NCBI RefSeq assembly: GCF_030930995.1
Contig: NZ_CP133217.1
Coordinates: 744,001-808,000, forward strand
Length of the DNA: 64,000 nucleotides
Source: Thiothrix subterranea
GTDB taxonomy: Bacteria > Pseudomonadota > Gammaproteobacteria > Thiotrichales > Thiotrichaceae
Reading direction: 5' to 3'
Shown: piece after piece, positions 1 to 10,327 of the stretch
Position numbering within the stretch: the stretch's first letter is position 1
How the letters are laid out: each line of letters starts with the position of its first letter
Notes under the pieces: generated by a model
What the model saw: only the letters and a program-made list of their open reading frames with translations
What the model was told of the DNA's origin: nothing
The model's database searches: none
Translations under genes and position numbers: made by a program

Positions 1-373
1 GTAATAACTGGTGCGTAATCAGGATCGGGATGCCGCCCATCACCAAAGTATTCAGCGGTATTGCCAGCAAACCCGCTTCCAAATGCCAGAATGCAATGCT
101 GACAATGACCGTAGCCGCAAGCAGCGCCAAGCGCCAACCGAACATCAGCGTCATGACGGTCATGCCGAGTAAATGAAAATTGAGGGTCGTACCTATGCCT
201 GCTCTTAATAGCCATATAACACTTGCAAATGCAATTGCGCCTAGGTAAACATGCGTATGTTCACGCACATAAACCCAATTAGCGTGACGCAGCGCACGCC
301 CTAACACAACAAAAAGTAGGAAACTGGCAGCAATTAACCAGTCTTCATTGAAAACATTAGCAGGTATATCCAT
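1..373 (-). CDS. CbiM-like energy-coupling factor transporter permease (partial, N-terminal part)
   Basis: This is the first ~124 codons of a minus-strand gene that runs off the left edge of the window. The frame is open throughout and starts at ATG 373. It encodes a hydrophobic protein with several membrane segments and a Leu-Asn-Phe-His-Leu-Leu-Gly motif followed by a Leu-Met-Phe-Gly-Trp stretch, which is typical of the CbiM/EcfS-like permease family that imports cobalt or nickel through energy-coupling ATPases. The ATG overlaps the start of the divergent VanZ-like gene by two bases, so at least one of the two starts or promoters must lie elsewhere. The substrate cannot be read from this fragment. 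Confidence 0.7.
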   Translation of the reverse strand, partial: MDIPANVFNEDWLIAASFLLFVVLGRALRHANWVYVREHTHVYLGAIAFASVIWLLRAGIGTTLNFHLLGMTVMTLMFGWRLALLAATVIVSIAFWHLEAGLLAIPLNTLVMGGIPILITHQLL

Positions 374-761
374 GCAAGCCATCCTCTCACGATTCACGGT
401 TAACCCGCGACAAACCCGACTTCTACTGAAGTTTTTATTCGTTGCCTTGGCTGGACTCGGTATTGTTGCCGCGTTACTGCCCGGTGGTGGTCAAGGCTTA
501 CCCCATGCAGACAAGTTGATGCACGCCGGTGCTTTGTTTGGGTTTGCCCTGCTCTTGGATTTGGCAACCACGCGCAGTTTCTGGCGCTGGCAAGTACCTA
601 TACTCCTGTGCTACGGCGTTTTCATTGAGATAGTGCAAGGTTTTACCACATGGCGCTCGGCATCTTTGGCGGATATTGCCGCTGATGCCGCCGGTATCTT
701 GCTGTATTGGGTATTGTGGCGGTTGGCATTGCAACGCGCGGTGCCACACGACAACGGTTAA
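372..761 (+). CDS. VanZ-like family membrane protein
   Basis: A 129-residue protein with about four predicted membrane segments. It carries the VanZ-like features of a His-Ala-Asp-Lys-Leu-Met-His segment near residue 45 and a Phe-Ile-Glu-Ile-Val-Gln motif near residue 90, followed by an Asp-Ile-Ala-Ala-Asp-Ala-Ala-Gly segment. The family is named after the teicoplanin-resistance protein VanZ, but most members have no known function. The frame can be extended 8 codons upstream to 348; ATG 372 is preferred because it matches the family start better, though it overlaps the opposing CbiM-like start. The stop overlaps the end of the convergent DUF3299 gene by 4 bases. Confidence 0.75.
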   Translation: MQAILSRFTVNPRQTRLLLKFLFVALAGLGIVAALLPGGGQGLPHADKLMHAGALFGFALLLDLATTRSFWRWQVPILLCYGVFIEIVQGFTTWRSASLADIAADAAGILLYWVLWRLALQRAVPHDNG

Positions 762-1423
762 TTGGGTTTAGCCGTGGTGTCATCGTCTTGGTAAATTTCT
801 ACGGAGGCGTCTTTGATTTGGTAGCCCGCCTCGGCAAGATCGGTGTGGATTTGTTCGGTGACAATTGTTCCATATACCCATACCGGTTCGTACATGCGTT
901 CTATGCCGATGCTTTTGCCTTCCAGCGGTTTGACCAGCAAAGTCTGGTTAAGCGGTGGCGGTGGGGTGTGAATGCACGCGCCAAAATACGGTACCAGCAG
1001 AAATTCCTTCACCACGCCCTTGGCTTCGTCCACTTCTAGCGGGGAAAGGAAGCCGGGAATTTTGATCTTTTTGCCATTAAGTTCAGGGTTGACCGGAGCG
1101 GCATTCAATTCGGCTTGCATTTGTTCCATCACCGCGTCTTCTGCGGGGTCGCCTTCGGGGATGGAATCAATTTGTGGCTGGTATTTTTTGACGATTTCCG
1201 CCAGCCCCTGCCCCGGTAGTTCCAGATTTTCCCATTCGATTTCGGTGTATTCGCCATTTTGTGGTGATTTCGCGGCGCTAGGTTGAGTGACGGATTTAAT
1301 GGGTGTACCCACCGCAGGCGCGTTGCTGGGGAGCGCGGGCGGCGTGTCTGCTGGGTTTTTTTCACCGCAAGCGCCCAGCAAGCCGGTGAGAATAATGAGG
1401 GGGAATAGCAGTTTTATTTTCAT
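758..1423 (-). CDS. DUF3299 lipoprotein, last gene of the ZrgA/CobW metal operon
   Basis: A 221-residue protein with a lipoprotein signal peptide: a hydrophobic stretch and a Leu-Gly-Ala-Cys lipobox at residues 16-19. A Pro/Ala/Ser-rich linker follows, then a C-terminal DUF3299 domain (about residues 115-205) containing the conserved segment around Phe-Gly-Ala-Cys-Ile-His-Thr-Pro-Pro-Pro-Pro. The Cys/His positions there could bind a metal. DUF3299 proteins are often found with DUF2796 and an ABC exporter-like ATPase/permease pair, as here. It starts one base after the permease stop, so it is co-transcribed with it. The biochemical role is not established; a periplasmic metal-binding role is inferred from the operon. 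Confidence 0.75.
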   Translation of the reverse strand: MKIKLLFPLIILTGLLGACGEKNPADTPPALPSNAPAVGTPIKSVTQPSAAKSPQNGEYTEIEWENLELPGQGLAEIVKKYQPQIDSIPEGDPAEDAVMEQMQAELNAAPVNPELNGKKIKIPGFLSPLEVDEAKGVVKEFLLVPYFGACIHTPPPPLNQTLLVKPLEGKSIGIERMYEPVWVYGTIVTEQIHTDLAEAGYQIKDASVEIYQDDDTTAKPN

Positions 1424-1424
1424 A

Positions 1425-2684
1425 TCAAACTCTTACGGTTAAACCATCTTGCAGGGAACGCCGATACGCAATTGCCCCCGGAATCAGGCTGAACAGTAAC
1501 GCAAGCAGCGCCACCACTGCAAGCAACAGCCCTTCATGCCAAGTCGGGAGCCAAGTGCTCAGGTAAAACCCGTATTCCGCCATCACCCACGGACGTGCCA
1601 CTAATACCCCAACCCACACCAGCGCTGCACCCAACAAGCCACCGAATACCGCCAATACCCCCGCTTCCAGCACAAACAGCAGGAACACCTGACGCGGGTG
1701 TGCGCCCACTGCCCGCAGAATAGCCATTTCGCGTCGCCGCTCATTCAGGGTGGAAAGCAACGTGGTCAACATGCCCAGCAAACCCGCGATGACCACAAAG
1801 CCGGTGATAATCCGCAATACATTTTCAAACATGCCAATGGCTTGCCACAATTCTGCCAACGCCACGCCGGGGACGGTTGCCAGCAAGGGTTCGCGTTTGT
1901 AGTCGTTGATTTCACGCTGTACCCGAAACGCGGCGGCGCGGTTTTTCAGCCCGACCATAAACGCGGTGATGACTTTGGGTTGTAGGTTTTTCTGCAAGGC
2001 GGTCTCGGCACTGATTTGATAACCGGGGACTTTTGCGCCACCTACCCAGTCGATGTGAATGGCTTCAATGCCTTCCAGCGAGACATGCACGGTGCGGTCA
2101 ATCGGCGTGCCGGTGGGTTTAAGAATGCCCACCACTTGAAACGGTTTGTCATCATGCAAGGTAAAGCTGGTTGCGGCAGCACCGTGCGCAATCACGATGT
2201 TGTCGTGGAGCTGGTAGCCAAGTTTACGCGCCACTTCTGCCCCCAACACGGCATCAAACACGCCTGCAAACGGCTTGCCAGCGGCAAATTCCAGCAAGCG
2301 CTTATCGCCGTGGCGGTAGTAACGGAAATAATCCTGATTCGTACCCAGCACGCGATAGTCCTTGTGTGAATCACCAAGACTGATGGGAATTGTCCACTCC
2401 ACCAGCGGTTTGTTAGCGATCTCTTGGTAGGATTGCCAACTGATATTGTTGGTGGCGTTGCCGATACGAAACACGCTGTAGAGCAGCAATTGCACCGGGC
2501 CACTGCGTGCGCCGACCACCAAATCCGTGCCGGAAATGGTGCTGAGGAAACTGCTTTTGGCTTCCTTGCGGATGTATTCCACGCCCAGCAATAGCGCGAC
2601 GCTGATAGCGATGGAAAACAACGTGAGCAGCAAACTGGCGCGGCGGTTCCACAAACTGCGCAGGGTGAGGTGAAGTAGGATCAT
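1425..2684 (-). CDS. FtsX/MacB-type ABC transporter permease
   Basis: A 419-residue inner-membrane protein with the MacB/FtsX layout: one N-terminal membrane segment (about residues 15-37), a large periplasmic domain (40-280), then three membrane segments with the FtsX core (about 285-410). The conserved [14 protein letters not shown] coupling segment lies between the second and third. The partner ATPase is encoded just upstream at 3001-3675. In the ZrgA/DUF3299 context it is probably the permease of a metal-related, Zrg-like transporter rather than a LolCDE lipoprotein exporter. The start overlaps the VF530 stop by 4 bases. Confidence 0.8.
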   Translation of the reverse strand: MILLHLTLRSLWNRRASLLLTLFSIAISVALLLGVEYIRKEAKSSFLSTISGTDLVVGARSGPVQLLLYSVFRIGNATNNISWQSYQEIANKPLVEWTIPISLGDSHKDYRVLGTNQDYFRYYRHGDKRLLEFAAGKPFAGVFDAVLGAEVARKLGYQLHDNIVIAHGAAATSFTLHDDKPFQVVGILKPTGTPIDRTVHVSLEGIEAIHIDWVGGAKVPGYQISAETALQKNLQPKVITAFMVGLKNRAAAFRVQREINDYKREPLLATVPGVALAELWQAIGMFENVLRIITGFVVIAGLLGMLTTLLSTLNERRREMAILRAVGAHPRQVFLLFVLEAGVLAVFGGLLGAALVWVGVLVARPWVMAEYGFYLSTWLPTWHEGLLLAVVALLALLFSLIPGAIAYRRSLQDGLTVRV

Positions 2685-2929
2685 GATTCGCGCCGCTTTT
2701 CACGCAACATGAAGCCGTACAGCCCTTCGACTTTTTCTCGCGCCCAAGGGGTTTTGCGCAGGAATTTCAGGCTGGAAGCCATGCTGGGGTCGCTGGCAAA
2801 ACAGCGCACCGGGATGCGCTCGGCTAAGCCTTCCCAGCCGAAATAATCGACCAGTTCGGTGAGAATGGTTTGCAGGGTTAAGCCGTGCAGTGGGTTGTTG
2901 TTTTGCTTTTTGGTGGGGATTGTATTCAT
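2681..2929 (-). CDS. VF530 family (DUF2132) DNA-binding-like protein
   Basis: A small basic protein of 82 residues matching the VF530/DUF2132 family: Asn-Asn-Pro-Leu-His-Gly-Leu-Thr-Leu near the start, a Tyr-Phe-Gly-Trp segment, and a C-terminal block with [13 protein letters not shown]. The family is a small helical fold of unknown function, proposed to bind DNA. The frame is open further upstream to 2995, but that part runs through a palindromic repeat, so ATG 2929 is chosen. It sits inside the metal operon between ATPase and permease and overlaps the permease start by 4 bases. Why it is there is unknown. Confidence 0.7.
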   Translation of the reverse strand: MNTIPTKKQNNNPLHGLTLQTILTELVDYFGWEGLAERIPVRCFASDPSMASSLKFLRKTPWAREKVEGLYGFMLREKRRES

Positions 2930-2955
2930 TTCAATAGTTTCCAGCAGATGGTGTT

Positions 2956-2983
2956 GTAGGGGCAATTCATGGATTGCCCCTAC
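2956..2983. repeat. 28-bp palindromic intergenic repeat
   Basis: Perfect 11-base arms (GTAGGGGCAAT / ATTGCCCCTAC) enclose a 6-base loop, in the gap between the ATPase and VF530 genes of one operon. Similar short palindromes are common dispersed repeats in filamentous sulfur bacteria and cyanobacteria (recalled, not checked). In RNA it would form a strong hairpin without a T-tract, so it could tune mRNA stability rather than stop transcription. Confidence 0.7.
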
Positions 2984-3000
2984 GGGGATTGGCACGGGTA

Positions 3001-3675
3001 TTATGGGCGGTTCACGTCACTCAAATCCACCACACGCGGAAAGTGGCTGGCAATGTGCGGATCGTGGCTCACAAACACAATGGTGCTGCCTTGCACCGCT
3101 GCTTCCTTGAACAATAAGTTCAGGAAACCGTCACGGGTATCGGTATCCAATGCCGAGGTCGGTTCGTCCGCAATGATCAGTTCAGGGCTGCCGATCAGGG
3201 CGCGGGCGACAGCGACGCGCTGTTGTTGCCCGACGCTCAGGTCAGTGACGGCGCGTTCCCACAATTGACGATCTAATCCCAGATGTTCCAGCAAGCGGTT
3301 GGTGGTGGTTTGCATATCCCCTGCTTGTTGTTTGCGCCGTTTGGAAAAATGGCAGGGTAATTGCACATTTTCCCGCACCGACAGATACGGCAAGAGGTTG
3401 AACTGCTGGAAGATCACGCCCATGTGATCGGCACGGAAACGGTCGCGGGCGGAATTATCCATACCATGCAAGGCTTGCCCCAGAATAGTCAAGCTACCAC
3501 TGGCAGGGCGCAAAATGCCCGCCAGCAGATTGAGAAATGTGGTTTTGCCGCTGCCGCTTGCGCCGCGAATAAACAGGTGTTCGCCTTGGGCAACGTGCAA
3601 TTCGGCAATAGCCAGCGTGTCACGGGTTTGCCCTTGCCAACGGTAGTGCAGGTTTTGCAGTTCGATCACGTTCAT
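3001..3675 (-). CDS. LolD/MacB-type ABC transporter ATP-binding protein
   Basis: A 224-residue ATPase with a complete set of ABC motifs: Walker A Gly-Ala-Ser-Gly-Ser-Gly-Lys-Thr-Thr (about residues 38-46), Q-loop in a Phe-Gln-Gln-Phe-Asn-Leu-Leu segment, signature Leu-Ser-Val-Gly-Gln-Gln-Gln-Arg, and Walker B [11 protein letters not shown], with the switch His in a Phe-Val-Ser-His-Asp segment. The signature has Val where most members have Gly. It would drive the FtsX-type permease encoded downstream. The start overlaps the ZrgA-like stop by 4 bases, so the two are translationally coupled. Zinc or another divalent metal as substrate is inferred from context. Confidence 0.85.
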   Translation of the reverse strand: MNVIELQNLHYRWQGQTRDTLAIAELHVAQGEHLFIRGASGSGKTTFLNLLAGILRPASGSLTILGQALHGMDNSARDRFRADHMGVIFQQFNLLPYLSVRENVQLPCHFSKRRKQQAGDMQTTTNRLLEHLGLDRQLWERAVTDLSVGQQQRVAVARALIGSPELIIADEPTSALDTDTRDGFLNLLFKEAAVQGSTIVFVSHDPHIASHFPRVVDLSDVNRP

Positions 3676-4247
3676 GGGGTTAGTTTGATGGTGTCATCCT
3701 TGTCCAATTCCACCGCTGATGCGCCCTTCTCTGTTACCCATTCCGCCTTGATGTGTTGGAAACCGTCGGGGAAGGCGGCGAAGAGTTTCACTGCCACTTC
3801 TTTGAGTTCGGCGGGTTGGGTGCAGGCAAATGACCAAGTAACGTCCATATTGTTGTGGGTTTCGCCCGATTTTTCATGATCGTGGTCATGCTTGGCTGCA
3901 TCTTCGGTGTTACCCAATAAGGCGGAAACGACCTCGGCATTTTTGAGTGTGCAACCCGCTTCGGTATTCGTGCTGAATAATTCTGCCCCTGCTTCGAGCT
4001 TTTTCACCGTATCAGCAAGTTTTTGCTTGTCCGCATCGGTGGTGGCGGCATGTTCAAAGCCGACAATATTGGCAGCGGGGGATTCGAGCATGATTTCCAG
4101 CCCTTCTGTGCCAACGGCGAGGGAGAGTGTGGCAGCACCGTGTTCGTGTGCGCCGTGTGCTTCGTGTTCATGTTCGTGATCATCAGCATAGAGAGTGCCA
4201 CTGGACAGCGCTAAGCACAGGCTGAAAAGGATGCTAGGGTATTTCAT
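3672..4247 (-). CDS. zrgA: ZrgA-like (DUF2796) His-rich periplasmic metal-binding protein
   Basis: A 191-residue secreted protein with an N-terminal signal peptide (about residues 1-21), directly followed by a His/Asp/Glu-rich stretch (22-40), and a second His-Asp-His-Asp-His cluster near residue 120. These are typical zinc-binding loops. The rest matches DUF2796, the family of Vibrio cholerae ZrgA, a Zur-regulated zinc uptake protein. Two Cys (in a Gly-Cys-Thr-Leu-Lys and a Phe-Ala-Cys-Thr segment) may form a disulfide. It follows the CobW GTPase gene by 1 base and precedes the ABC ATPase, as in Zur-type operons. The family call is firm; the metal is inferred. Confidence 0.8.
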   Translation of the reverse strand: MKYPSILFSLCLALSSGTLYADDHEHEHEAHGAHEHGAATLSLAVGTEGLEIMLESPAANIVGFEHAATTDADKQKLADTVKKLEAGAELFSTNTEAGCTLKNAEVVSALLGNTEDAAKHDHDHEKSGETHNNMDVTWSFACTQPAELKEVAVKLFAAFPDGFQHIKAEWVTEKGASAVELDKDDTIKLTP

Positions 4248-4248
4248 T

Positions 4249-5355
4249 TTATTCTCCAGAATGGGGGGTTTGATTCACGGTTTGGGTAAACGAGGTCAGC
4301 AAGTTACTGACAAAATCTTCGTCGAGATCGGCGGTGATGAACACAAAGCGGCTGCGCTGATCAGCGTCCGGCCATGCGGGAAGTTCCACCGATGGGTAAA
4401 ACAGGTGTTGCACCGCGTGTAGCACGATGGGGCGACCGGGGTATTCTTGCACGTTGACGATGGCTTTCATGCGTAACAGGCGGGCGCTGCAAAATTCCGC
4501 CAGCGTGTCGAGTGCTTCGGAGACACCTGCCCAGGGTAAGGGCTGGTCGAATTGCAGGGAAAAGCTGCGGATGCGCCCGTCCGTGCCGCCGTGCATGGGG
4601 GTGCTGGGGTTGAGGATGCTGGGTTGTTTGAGTGGCAAACTCGCACTGACGACGCGGAAATTGTCCGCTGCCAACCATTGCTTGGCTTTGACGGGTTCGG
4701 ATTGGTGGTAGGCGCGGAGTTTGAATACATGGTCGGGGTCAACGTTGCCGTGTTGGACGTGGACAATGGGGGCAGCAGGGTTGAGCGTTGCCAGCCGTGC
4801 TTCAAGCTGTTGGATGGTGGCAGCATCGGCAAGATCGGTTTTGGTGAGCAGCAAACGGTCTGCACCTGCCACTTGGCGCACCGCTTCAAAGTGTTGGTCG
4901 AGCTGTCCGTTGCCGAATACCGCATCCACCGTGGTGACGACACCATCCAGATAATGGCGTTTGGCTACCCAGTCGGAACGCAGCAAGGTTTCGAGGATGG
5001 GCGTGGGGTCGGCAATGCCGGTGGTTTCGATGATAATGCGTTCGTAGGGGGGGATTTTGCCGTCGCGCCGCCCCATCCACAGGTTTTTCAGGGTGGGGAC
5101 GAGTGAGCCTTGGATTTCGCAGCATACGCACCCGCCGGACAGCAGTGCCATCGTGCCTTGGGTATTATCGACCAGTTGGTGATCCAGCCCGATGCTGCCG
5201 AATTCGTTCATAATCACGGCAGTCAAGGGCGGCACACGTAGTAGGCGTTCCCAGAATGAGGGCTTCAGCAGGTTGTTGAGTACGGTGGTTTTGCCGCTGC
5301 CGAGGAAGCCGGTCAGTAGGGTGATCGGGATGCGCACATCCACCGCGTCAGTCAT
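4249..5355 (-). CDS. CobW/COG0523 family GTP-dependent metallochaperone
   Basis: A 368-residue G3E GTPase. It has the P-loop Gly-Phe-Leu-Gly-Ser-Gly-Lys-Thr-Thr at residues 16-24, the family metal-binding motif Cys-Val-Cys-Cys at 76-79, a Glu-Thr-Thr-Gly switch, a Thr-Lys-Thr-Asp guanine-specificity motif, and a C-terminal CobW_C domain. Members such as ZNG1 and ZigA deliver zinc to client enzymes, often under zinc limitation. It is the first gene of the minus-strand operon that continues into zrgA and the ABC genes, which supports a zinc role. A short palindrome lies 26 bases upstream of the start. Confidence 0.85.
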   Translation of the reverse strand: MTDAVDVRIPITLLTGFLGSGKTTVLNNLLKPSFWERLLRVPPLTAVIMNEFGSIGLDHQLVDNTQGTMALLSGGCVCCEIQGSLVPTLKNLWMGRRDGKIPPYERIIIETTGIADPTPILETLLRSDWVAKRHYLDGVVTTVDAVFGNGQLDQHFEAVRQVAGADRLLLTKTDLADAATIQQLEARLATLNPAAPIVHVQHGNVDPDHVFKLRAYHQSEPVKAKQWLAADNFRVVSASLPLKQPSILNPSTPMHGGTDGRIRSFSLQFDQPLPWAGVSEALDTLAEFCSARLLRMKAIVNVQEYPGRPIVLHAVQHLFYPSVELPAWPDADQRSRFVFITADLDEDFVSNLLTSFTQTVNQTPHSGE

Positions 5356-5380
5356 ATTGGATACTCATGCGAGCCTCTTT

Positions 5381-5395
5381 TGCAACAAAGTTGCA
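5381..5395. promoter_or_regulatory. 15-bp palindrome upstream of the CobW/zrgA operon, possible operator
   Basis: TGCAAC-AAA-GTTGCA has perfect 6-base arms and lies 26-40 bases upstream of the first gene of the metal operon. Its position suits a repressor site. It is not a clear match to the AT-rich Zur box I know from enterobacteria and vibrios, so the regulator is left open. Confidence 0.35.
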
Positions 5396-5436
5396 GGTGA
5401 TTCTAGTGGGGGAATGACAGGCTTGCAATGGTTGTC

Positions 5437-5871
5437 TCAGTTAAACCGCGCTTGCGTGGCGGCAATTTTATCGACTAATTCCCAAACTTTAGGGGTGAGT
5501 AACTCAAACGATGTGTTCGGTGCCGTTTTCAGGTTCATGAATTCATACAGAATGTGTTCCAAGCGAATCGCCACCATCGAGCCTTGTTGCAGCCATTGCA
5601 TGTGCCAAGTGGGGAAACGTTGCGTGCAGAGTGTGTCATCCACCACCACACGCCGGATAGTGTGGCGTTCATCGCGCTCAATACGTGCCATTAAAGCGGC
5701 GATAGCCTCGGCTTCACCTTCAAGGTATTGCATGAAACGCCCTTTGTCGTAGTACAAATAGCCGCTGATGCCCGCTTGTGCGTTGCGTTGCGCGGAATTT
5801 GCCGCGAGTGCGCCTAAGTCGGCGAGGGTAAAGGCATTCTTTGCCGTACTGCTGTAAACCAAGCCTCTCAT
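5437..5871 (-). CDS. BLUF-domain blue-light photoreceptor
   Basis: A 144-residue protein consisting almost only of a BLUF domain, which binds FAD and senses blue light. The key photocycle residues are present with the canonical spacing of AppA: Tyr6, Asn30 and Gln48 (AppA Tyr21/Asn45/Gln63, steps of 24 and 18). The Gly-Ile-Ser-Gly-Tyr-Leu-Tyr-Tyr and Met-Gln-Tyr-Leu-Glu-Gly segments are typical. There is no fused output domain, so it must act through a partner protein. It stands alone on the minus strand with no obvious operon partner. Confidence 0.9.
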   Translation of the reverse strand: MRGLVYSSTAKNAFTLADLGALAANSAQRNAQAGISGYLYYDKGRFMQYLEGEAEAIAALMARIERDERHTIRRVVVDDTLCTQRFPTWHMQWLQQGSMVAIRLEHILYEFMNLKTAPNTSFELLTPKVWELVDKIAATQARFN

Positions 5872-6095
5872 GGGAGTGATGTCCTTTGTTTTTGTGTGCT
5901 CATACGGCGTAGTTTAGCGCTTTCTGGCGGCGATGAGTGCAGGTAACGGATAGTCTTTATTAATTTGATTGATAAAAATATATGAGAAAATATTCCTGAG
6001 TAAATCGCTTATAATCAAACGGCTAGGCCGGACCATCCATAAAAATAAGCGACACCCTAGCAAATAATTGACTAGAGAAACCTTAGGAGGAAACC

Positions 6096-6776
6096 ATGAA
6101 CATGAAGACCCGTATGCGGATCAGCGGCTTTGCCGTCTTCGCTTTATTCTCGGCAACCGCGTTGGCTGATGGTTTGGACGGCAACCGTTACGGACAAGAT
6201 CGCCAATACCACTCAGAAATCAGCGCTGCACAAACTTACATCGCTTTACAGCATTATTTATGGCCTTACGACCCTGCTCAGCGGCAGCCAATGACCATTA
6301 TTGATGTGCGTACCATTGAGGAATATATCGGCGGACACCCACCTGCTGCTTACAGCATTCCTTACCCGCACGTATTCAATCGTGGCAAAGATCCCAACAA
6401 AGGTGAATACATTGCCCAGCCGAATGCTGAATTCGTCAAAGCGGTGGATGCGCTGGGTTTGCCGAAAGACAGTTTAATCGTGACGGTATGCCGCACCGGT
6501 AGCCGCAGTATCGGTGCCAGCAATTTGTTGGCAGCGGCGGGTTACACCAATGTGCGCAATATGTGGGATGGCTTTGTGGGGCTAACCCGCAAAAACACCT
6601 TGGGCGAAGAGCTTGACCTGAATAATGATGGCAAAGTTGACGGCAAAGACCCGTACAGCGGCGATTTGGACGGCTGGGCAAACTTCCAAGGCTTACCGAT
6701 TGAAATGAGGCTGGATAATCAACGGCTGTTTGCGCCTTATGCAAGTTTGTACCACACGGCGAAAGGCGAACGTTAA
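6096..6776 (+). CDS. Secreted rhodanese-domain protein with an EF-hand-like loop
   Basis: A 226-residue protein with a signal peptide cut near residue 24 (Thr-Ala-Leu-Ala-Asp). A single rhodanese domain covers about residues 40-165, with catalytic Cys132 in a Cys-Arg-Thr-Gly-Ser-Arg-Ser active-site loop. After the domain, an Asp-Leu-Asn-Asn-Asp-Gly-Lys-Val-Asp loop (174-185) looks like a calcium-binding EF-hand loop. A perfect AGGAGG at 6086-6091 supports the start. Periplasmic rhodaneses transfer sulfane sulfur and fit a sulfur oxidiser, but the exact substrate is unknown. It appears to be monocistronic. Confidence 0.85.
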   Translation: MNMKTRMRISGFAVFALFSATALADGLDGNRYGQDRQYHSEISAAQTYIALQHYLWPYDPAQRQPMTIIDVRTIEEYIGGHPPAAYSIPYPHVFNRGKDPNKGEYIAQPNAEFVKAVDALGLPKDSLIVTVCRTGSRSIGASNLLAAAGYTNVRNMWDGFVGLTRKNTLGEELDLNNDGKVDGKDPYSGDLDGWANFQGLPIEMRLDNQRLFAPYASLYHTAKGER

Positions 6777-6822
6777 CACCTAGCCGAGTATCGCATTGAT
6801 TTAAGAATAAGGGCGTGACGTG

Positions 6823-8655
<1,833 letters not shown>

Positions 8656-8668
8656 AGTGTCAAGTTAT

Positions 8669-9868
8669 TTAGCGGCGGTATAGCGCATAAATGGCGGTCG
8701 TATAATTATGATAAGTATTCGCGCCGCCAAGCTTGGCGAATTCACCGAACCCGTAAATACCCAGCCAGGGCGGTACTTCACCATCGCGGGAAAGTGGATG
8801 CTGCATACAATGTATCAGTTCGTCCTTGATCACTTTTGAGAATAAAAAGCGACCCCGTGCCAGACAGTCAGCGTGGAATACCGCTACGGGTGTCCGACCG
8901 TTGCCCTGTTCCACGAACCATTCCATCATCCGGTTCATCTCGGAAAAAATGAGTTCCTCGTCCCTGACCGTCAGCCATAGCTTGGTGCCTTTTGAGCATT
9001 CCGTGGTGTAATACATCACGCCATCGTCACTGTGTTTGGTCACTGCCCGCAGGATGTGGTCATTGCCGTATTCCTTTTTGAGATGTTCCGGCAATTCTTC
9101 TGCCAGTGCGCCAATGGGAATGGTCTCACCGCAGGTTGCCGATGCGGGTAAGCCAAGGCGCTCGGTATACACCTCCCAAGCGGGACGCCCATCCAGCTCA
9201 ATAATCCGGTGTCCTTCAGCGCGTGTCACTTCCATCGGTTCGCCTATCGCCAGAAAACCGTGCGTTGCGCGTGTCACGACTTCCAGCGTCGGGTCAGCAA
9301 ACCCCACCGCCAGCGCGGCATGTTCATAGACCTGATTGTCCAGAAACTGAAAACTGATGACCCCTTTCATATTGTCGGCGGAAGTCGCTCCGAAAATGGT
9401 CACACCGGAACCCAATTGTGATTCGATGCCCGCAATACAGCTATCATTGGCAATATCGATCCCTGAGGCAATGAAATAAACCATATTGATGCCAGGATGC
9501 TGCGCCTTGAGTTGACGACCCAGTTCCCGACCCTTTTCATAGGAGTTATTGCCAAGGATACCATCGACATGCGCCACCGAAATTTCTTCCGGCGCACCCC
9601 GAACCGCCATAATGGCGACATCTTTCATTGACTCGCTAACGCCTTCTTTACCCACGATACCGCAACAGGATGCGCCGACAATGCGGGCGCTGGGAGCCAT
9701 TTCATGGGCTTGATCGAGGAGGTGCTGAAAGTTATGCCCCATCGACGAATAGATCACGAGCAAATCACAATCGGTGGCGTGCCCTTCACCGAAGGCAGCC
9801 TCTAGGCATTCCGTGATGGCGCGTTTGGAATTCACCATGCGGGTGCTGGCAGAATGGAAACTTAGCAT
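8669..9868 (-). CDS. FIST-domain sensory protein
   Basis: A 399-residue protein matching the FIST_N plus FIST_C architecture: an N-terminal half with Ile-Val-Gly-Ala-Ser-Cys-Cys-Gly and a C-terminal half ending in a Tyr-Gly-Phe-Gly-Glu-Phe segment and a Thr-Tyr-His-Asn-Tyr-Thr motif. FIST proteins are thought to bind small ligands such as amino acids and feed signal-transduction proteins. ATG 9868 is chosen over the longer frame to 10000 because a good AAGGAG lies just upstream and the family begins there. The hybrid kinase gene follows 13 bases later, a pairing seen in many bacteria. Confidence 0.85.
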   Translation of the reverse strand: MLSFHSASTRMVNSKRAITECLEAAFGEGHATDCDLLVIYSSMGHNFQHLLDQAHEMAPSARIVGASCCGIVGKEGVSESMKDVAIMAVRGAPEEISVAHVDGILGNNSYEKGRELGRQLKAQHPGINMVYFIASGIDIANDSCIAGIESQLGSGVTIFGATSADNMKGVISFQFLDNQVYEHAALAVGFADPTLEVVTRATHGFLAIGEPMEVTRAEGHRIIELDGRPAWEVYTERLGLPASATCGETIPIGALAEELPEHLKKEYGNDHILRAVTKHSDDGVMYYTTECSKGTKLWLTVRDEELIFSEMNRMMEWFVEQGNGRTPVAVFHADCLARGRFLFSKVIKDELIHCMQHPLSRDGEVPPWLGIYGFGEFAKLGGANTYHNYTTAIYALYRR

Positions 9869-10043
9869 AATCACACTCCTTATTATTTTCGGAATTTTCG
9901 GAATCCAATCTTGGTAGAAACGCTTCCTTGAGCGGGAAGAGGTTATCAGTTTACGCTGAAACAGACGTTCGTTTGGCTTTTGCTGACAAGCGGTTAGCAA
10001 AAGTTAGCCTCAGAACCACTGCCATTTTCTATTTTCAGAAGGC

Positions 10044-10058
10044 GATAGCAATGCTATC
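10044..10058. promoter_or_regulatory. Palindromic operator candidate of the toxin-antitoxin operon
   Basis: GATAGCA-A-TGCTATC is a perfect 7+1+7 inverted repeat centred 43 bases upstream of the antitoxin start. Ribbon-helix-helix antitoxins of the FitA/VapB type autorepress by binding such repeats with their toxin, so this is the likely autoregulation site. Confidence 0.55.
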
Positions 10059-10093
10059 ATTGAGCCATCAAGATCAACATGATGGTGACAACC

Positions 10094-10327
10094 ATGGCTA
10101 ATCTCATTGTAAGAAACATCAGCGATGAAATCGCTCAAGCATTAAAGATACACGCCAGTCGCATGGGGATCAGTGCAGAAGCTGCCCACCGTCAAATTCT
10201 GGAACAGGTACTGATGCGCCCCAAAAAGAAAAGTTTCCTAGAGTTGTTGAAAGAGATGCCGAATGTTGGCAGAGACAGCGACTTTGAGCGGATTCAAAAT
10301 GATGCAGCACCAGAAGTGTTTAGCTGA
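10094..10327 (+). CDS. FitA/VapB-type ribbon-helix-helix antitoxin
   Basis: A 77-residue protein beginning Met-Ala-Asn-Leu-Ile-Val-Arg-Asn, the usual opening of FitA-like antitoxins: an N-terminal ribbon-helix-helix DNA-binding fold (residues 1-45) with Ala-Glu-Ala-Ala-His-Arg in helix 2, then a C-terminal toxin-binding tail. The frame is open to ATG 10079; the downstream ATG 10094 matches the family. The stop overlaps the toxin start (TGATG), so the two are translationally coupled. It should neutralise the PIN toxin and repress the operon. Confidence 0.85.
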   Translation: MANLIVRNISDEIAQALKIHASRMGISAEAAHRQILEQVLMRPKKKSFLELLKEMPNVGRDSDFERIQNDAAPEVFS

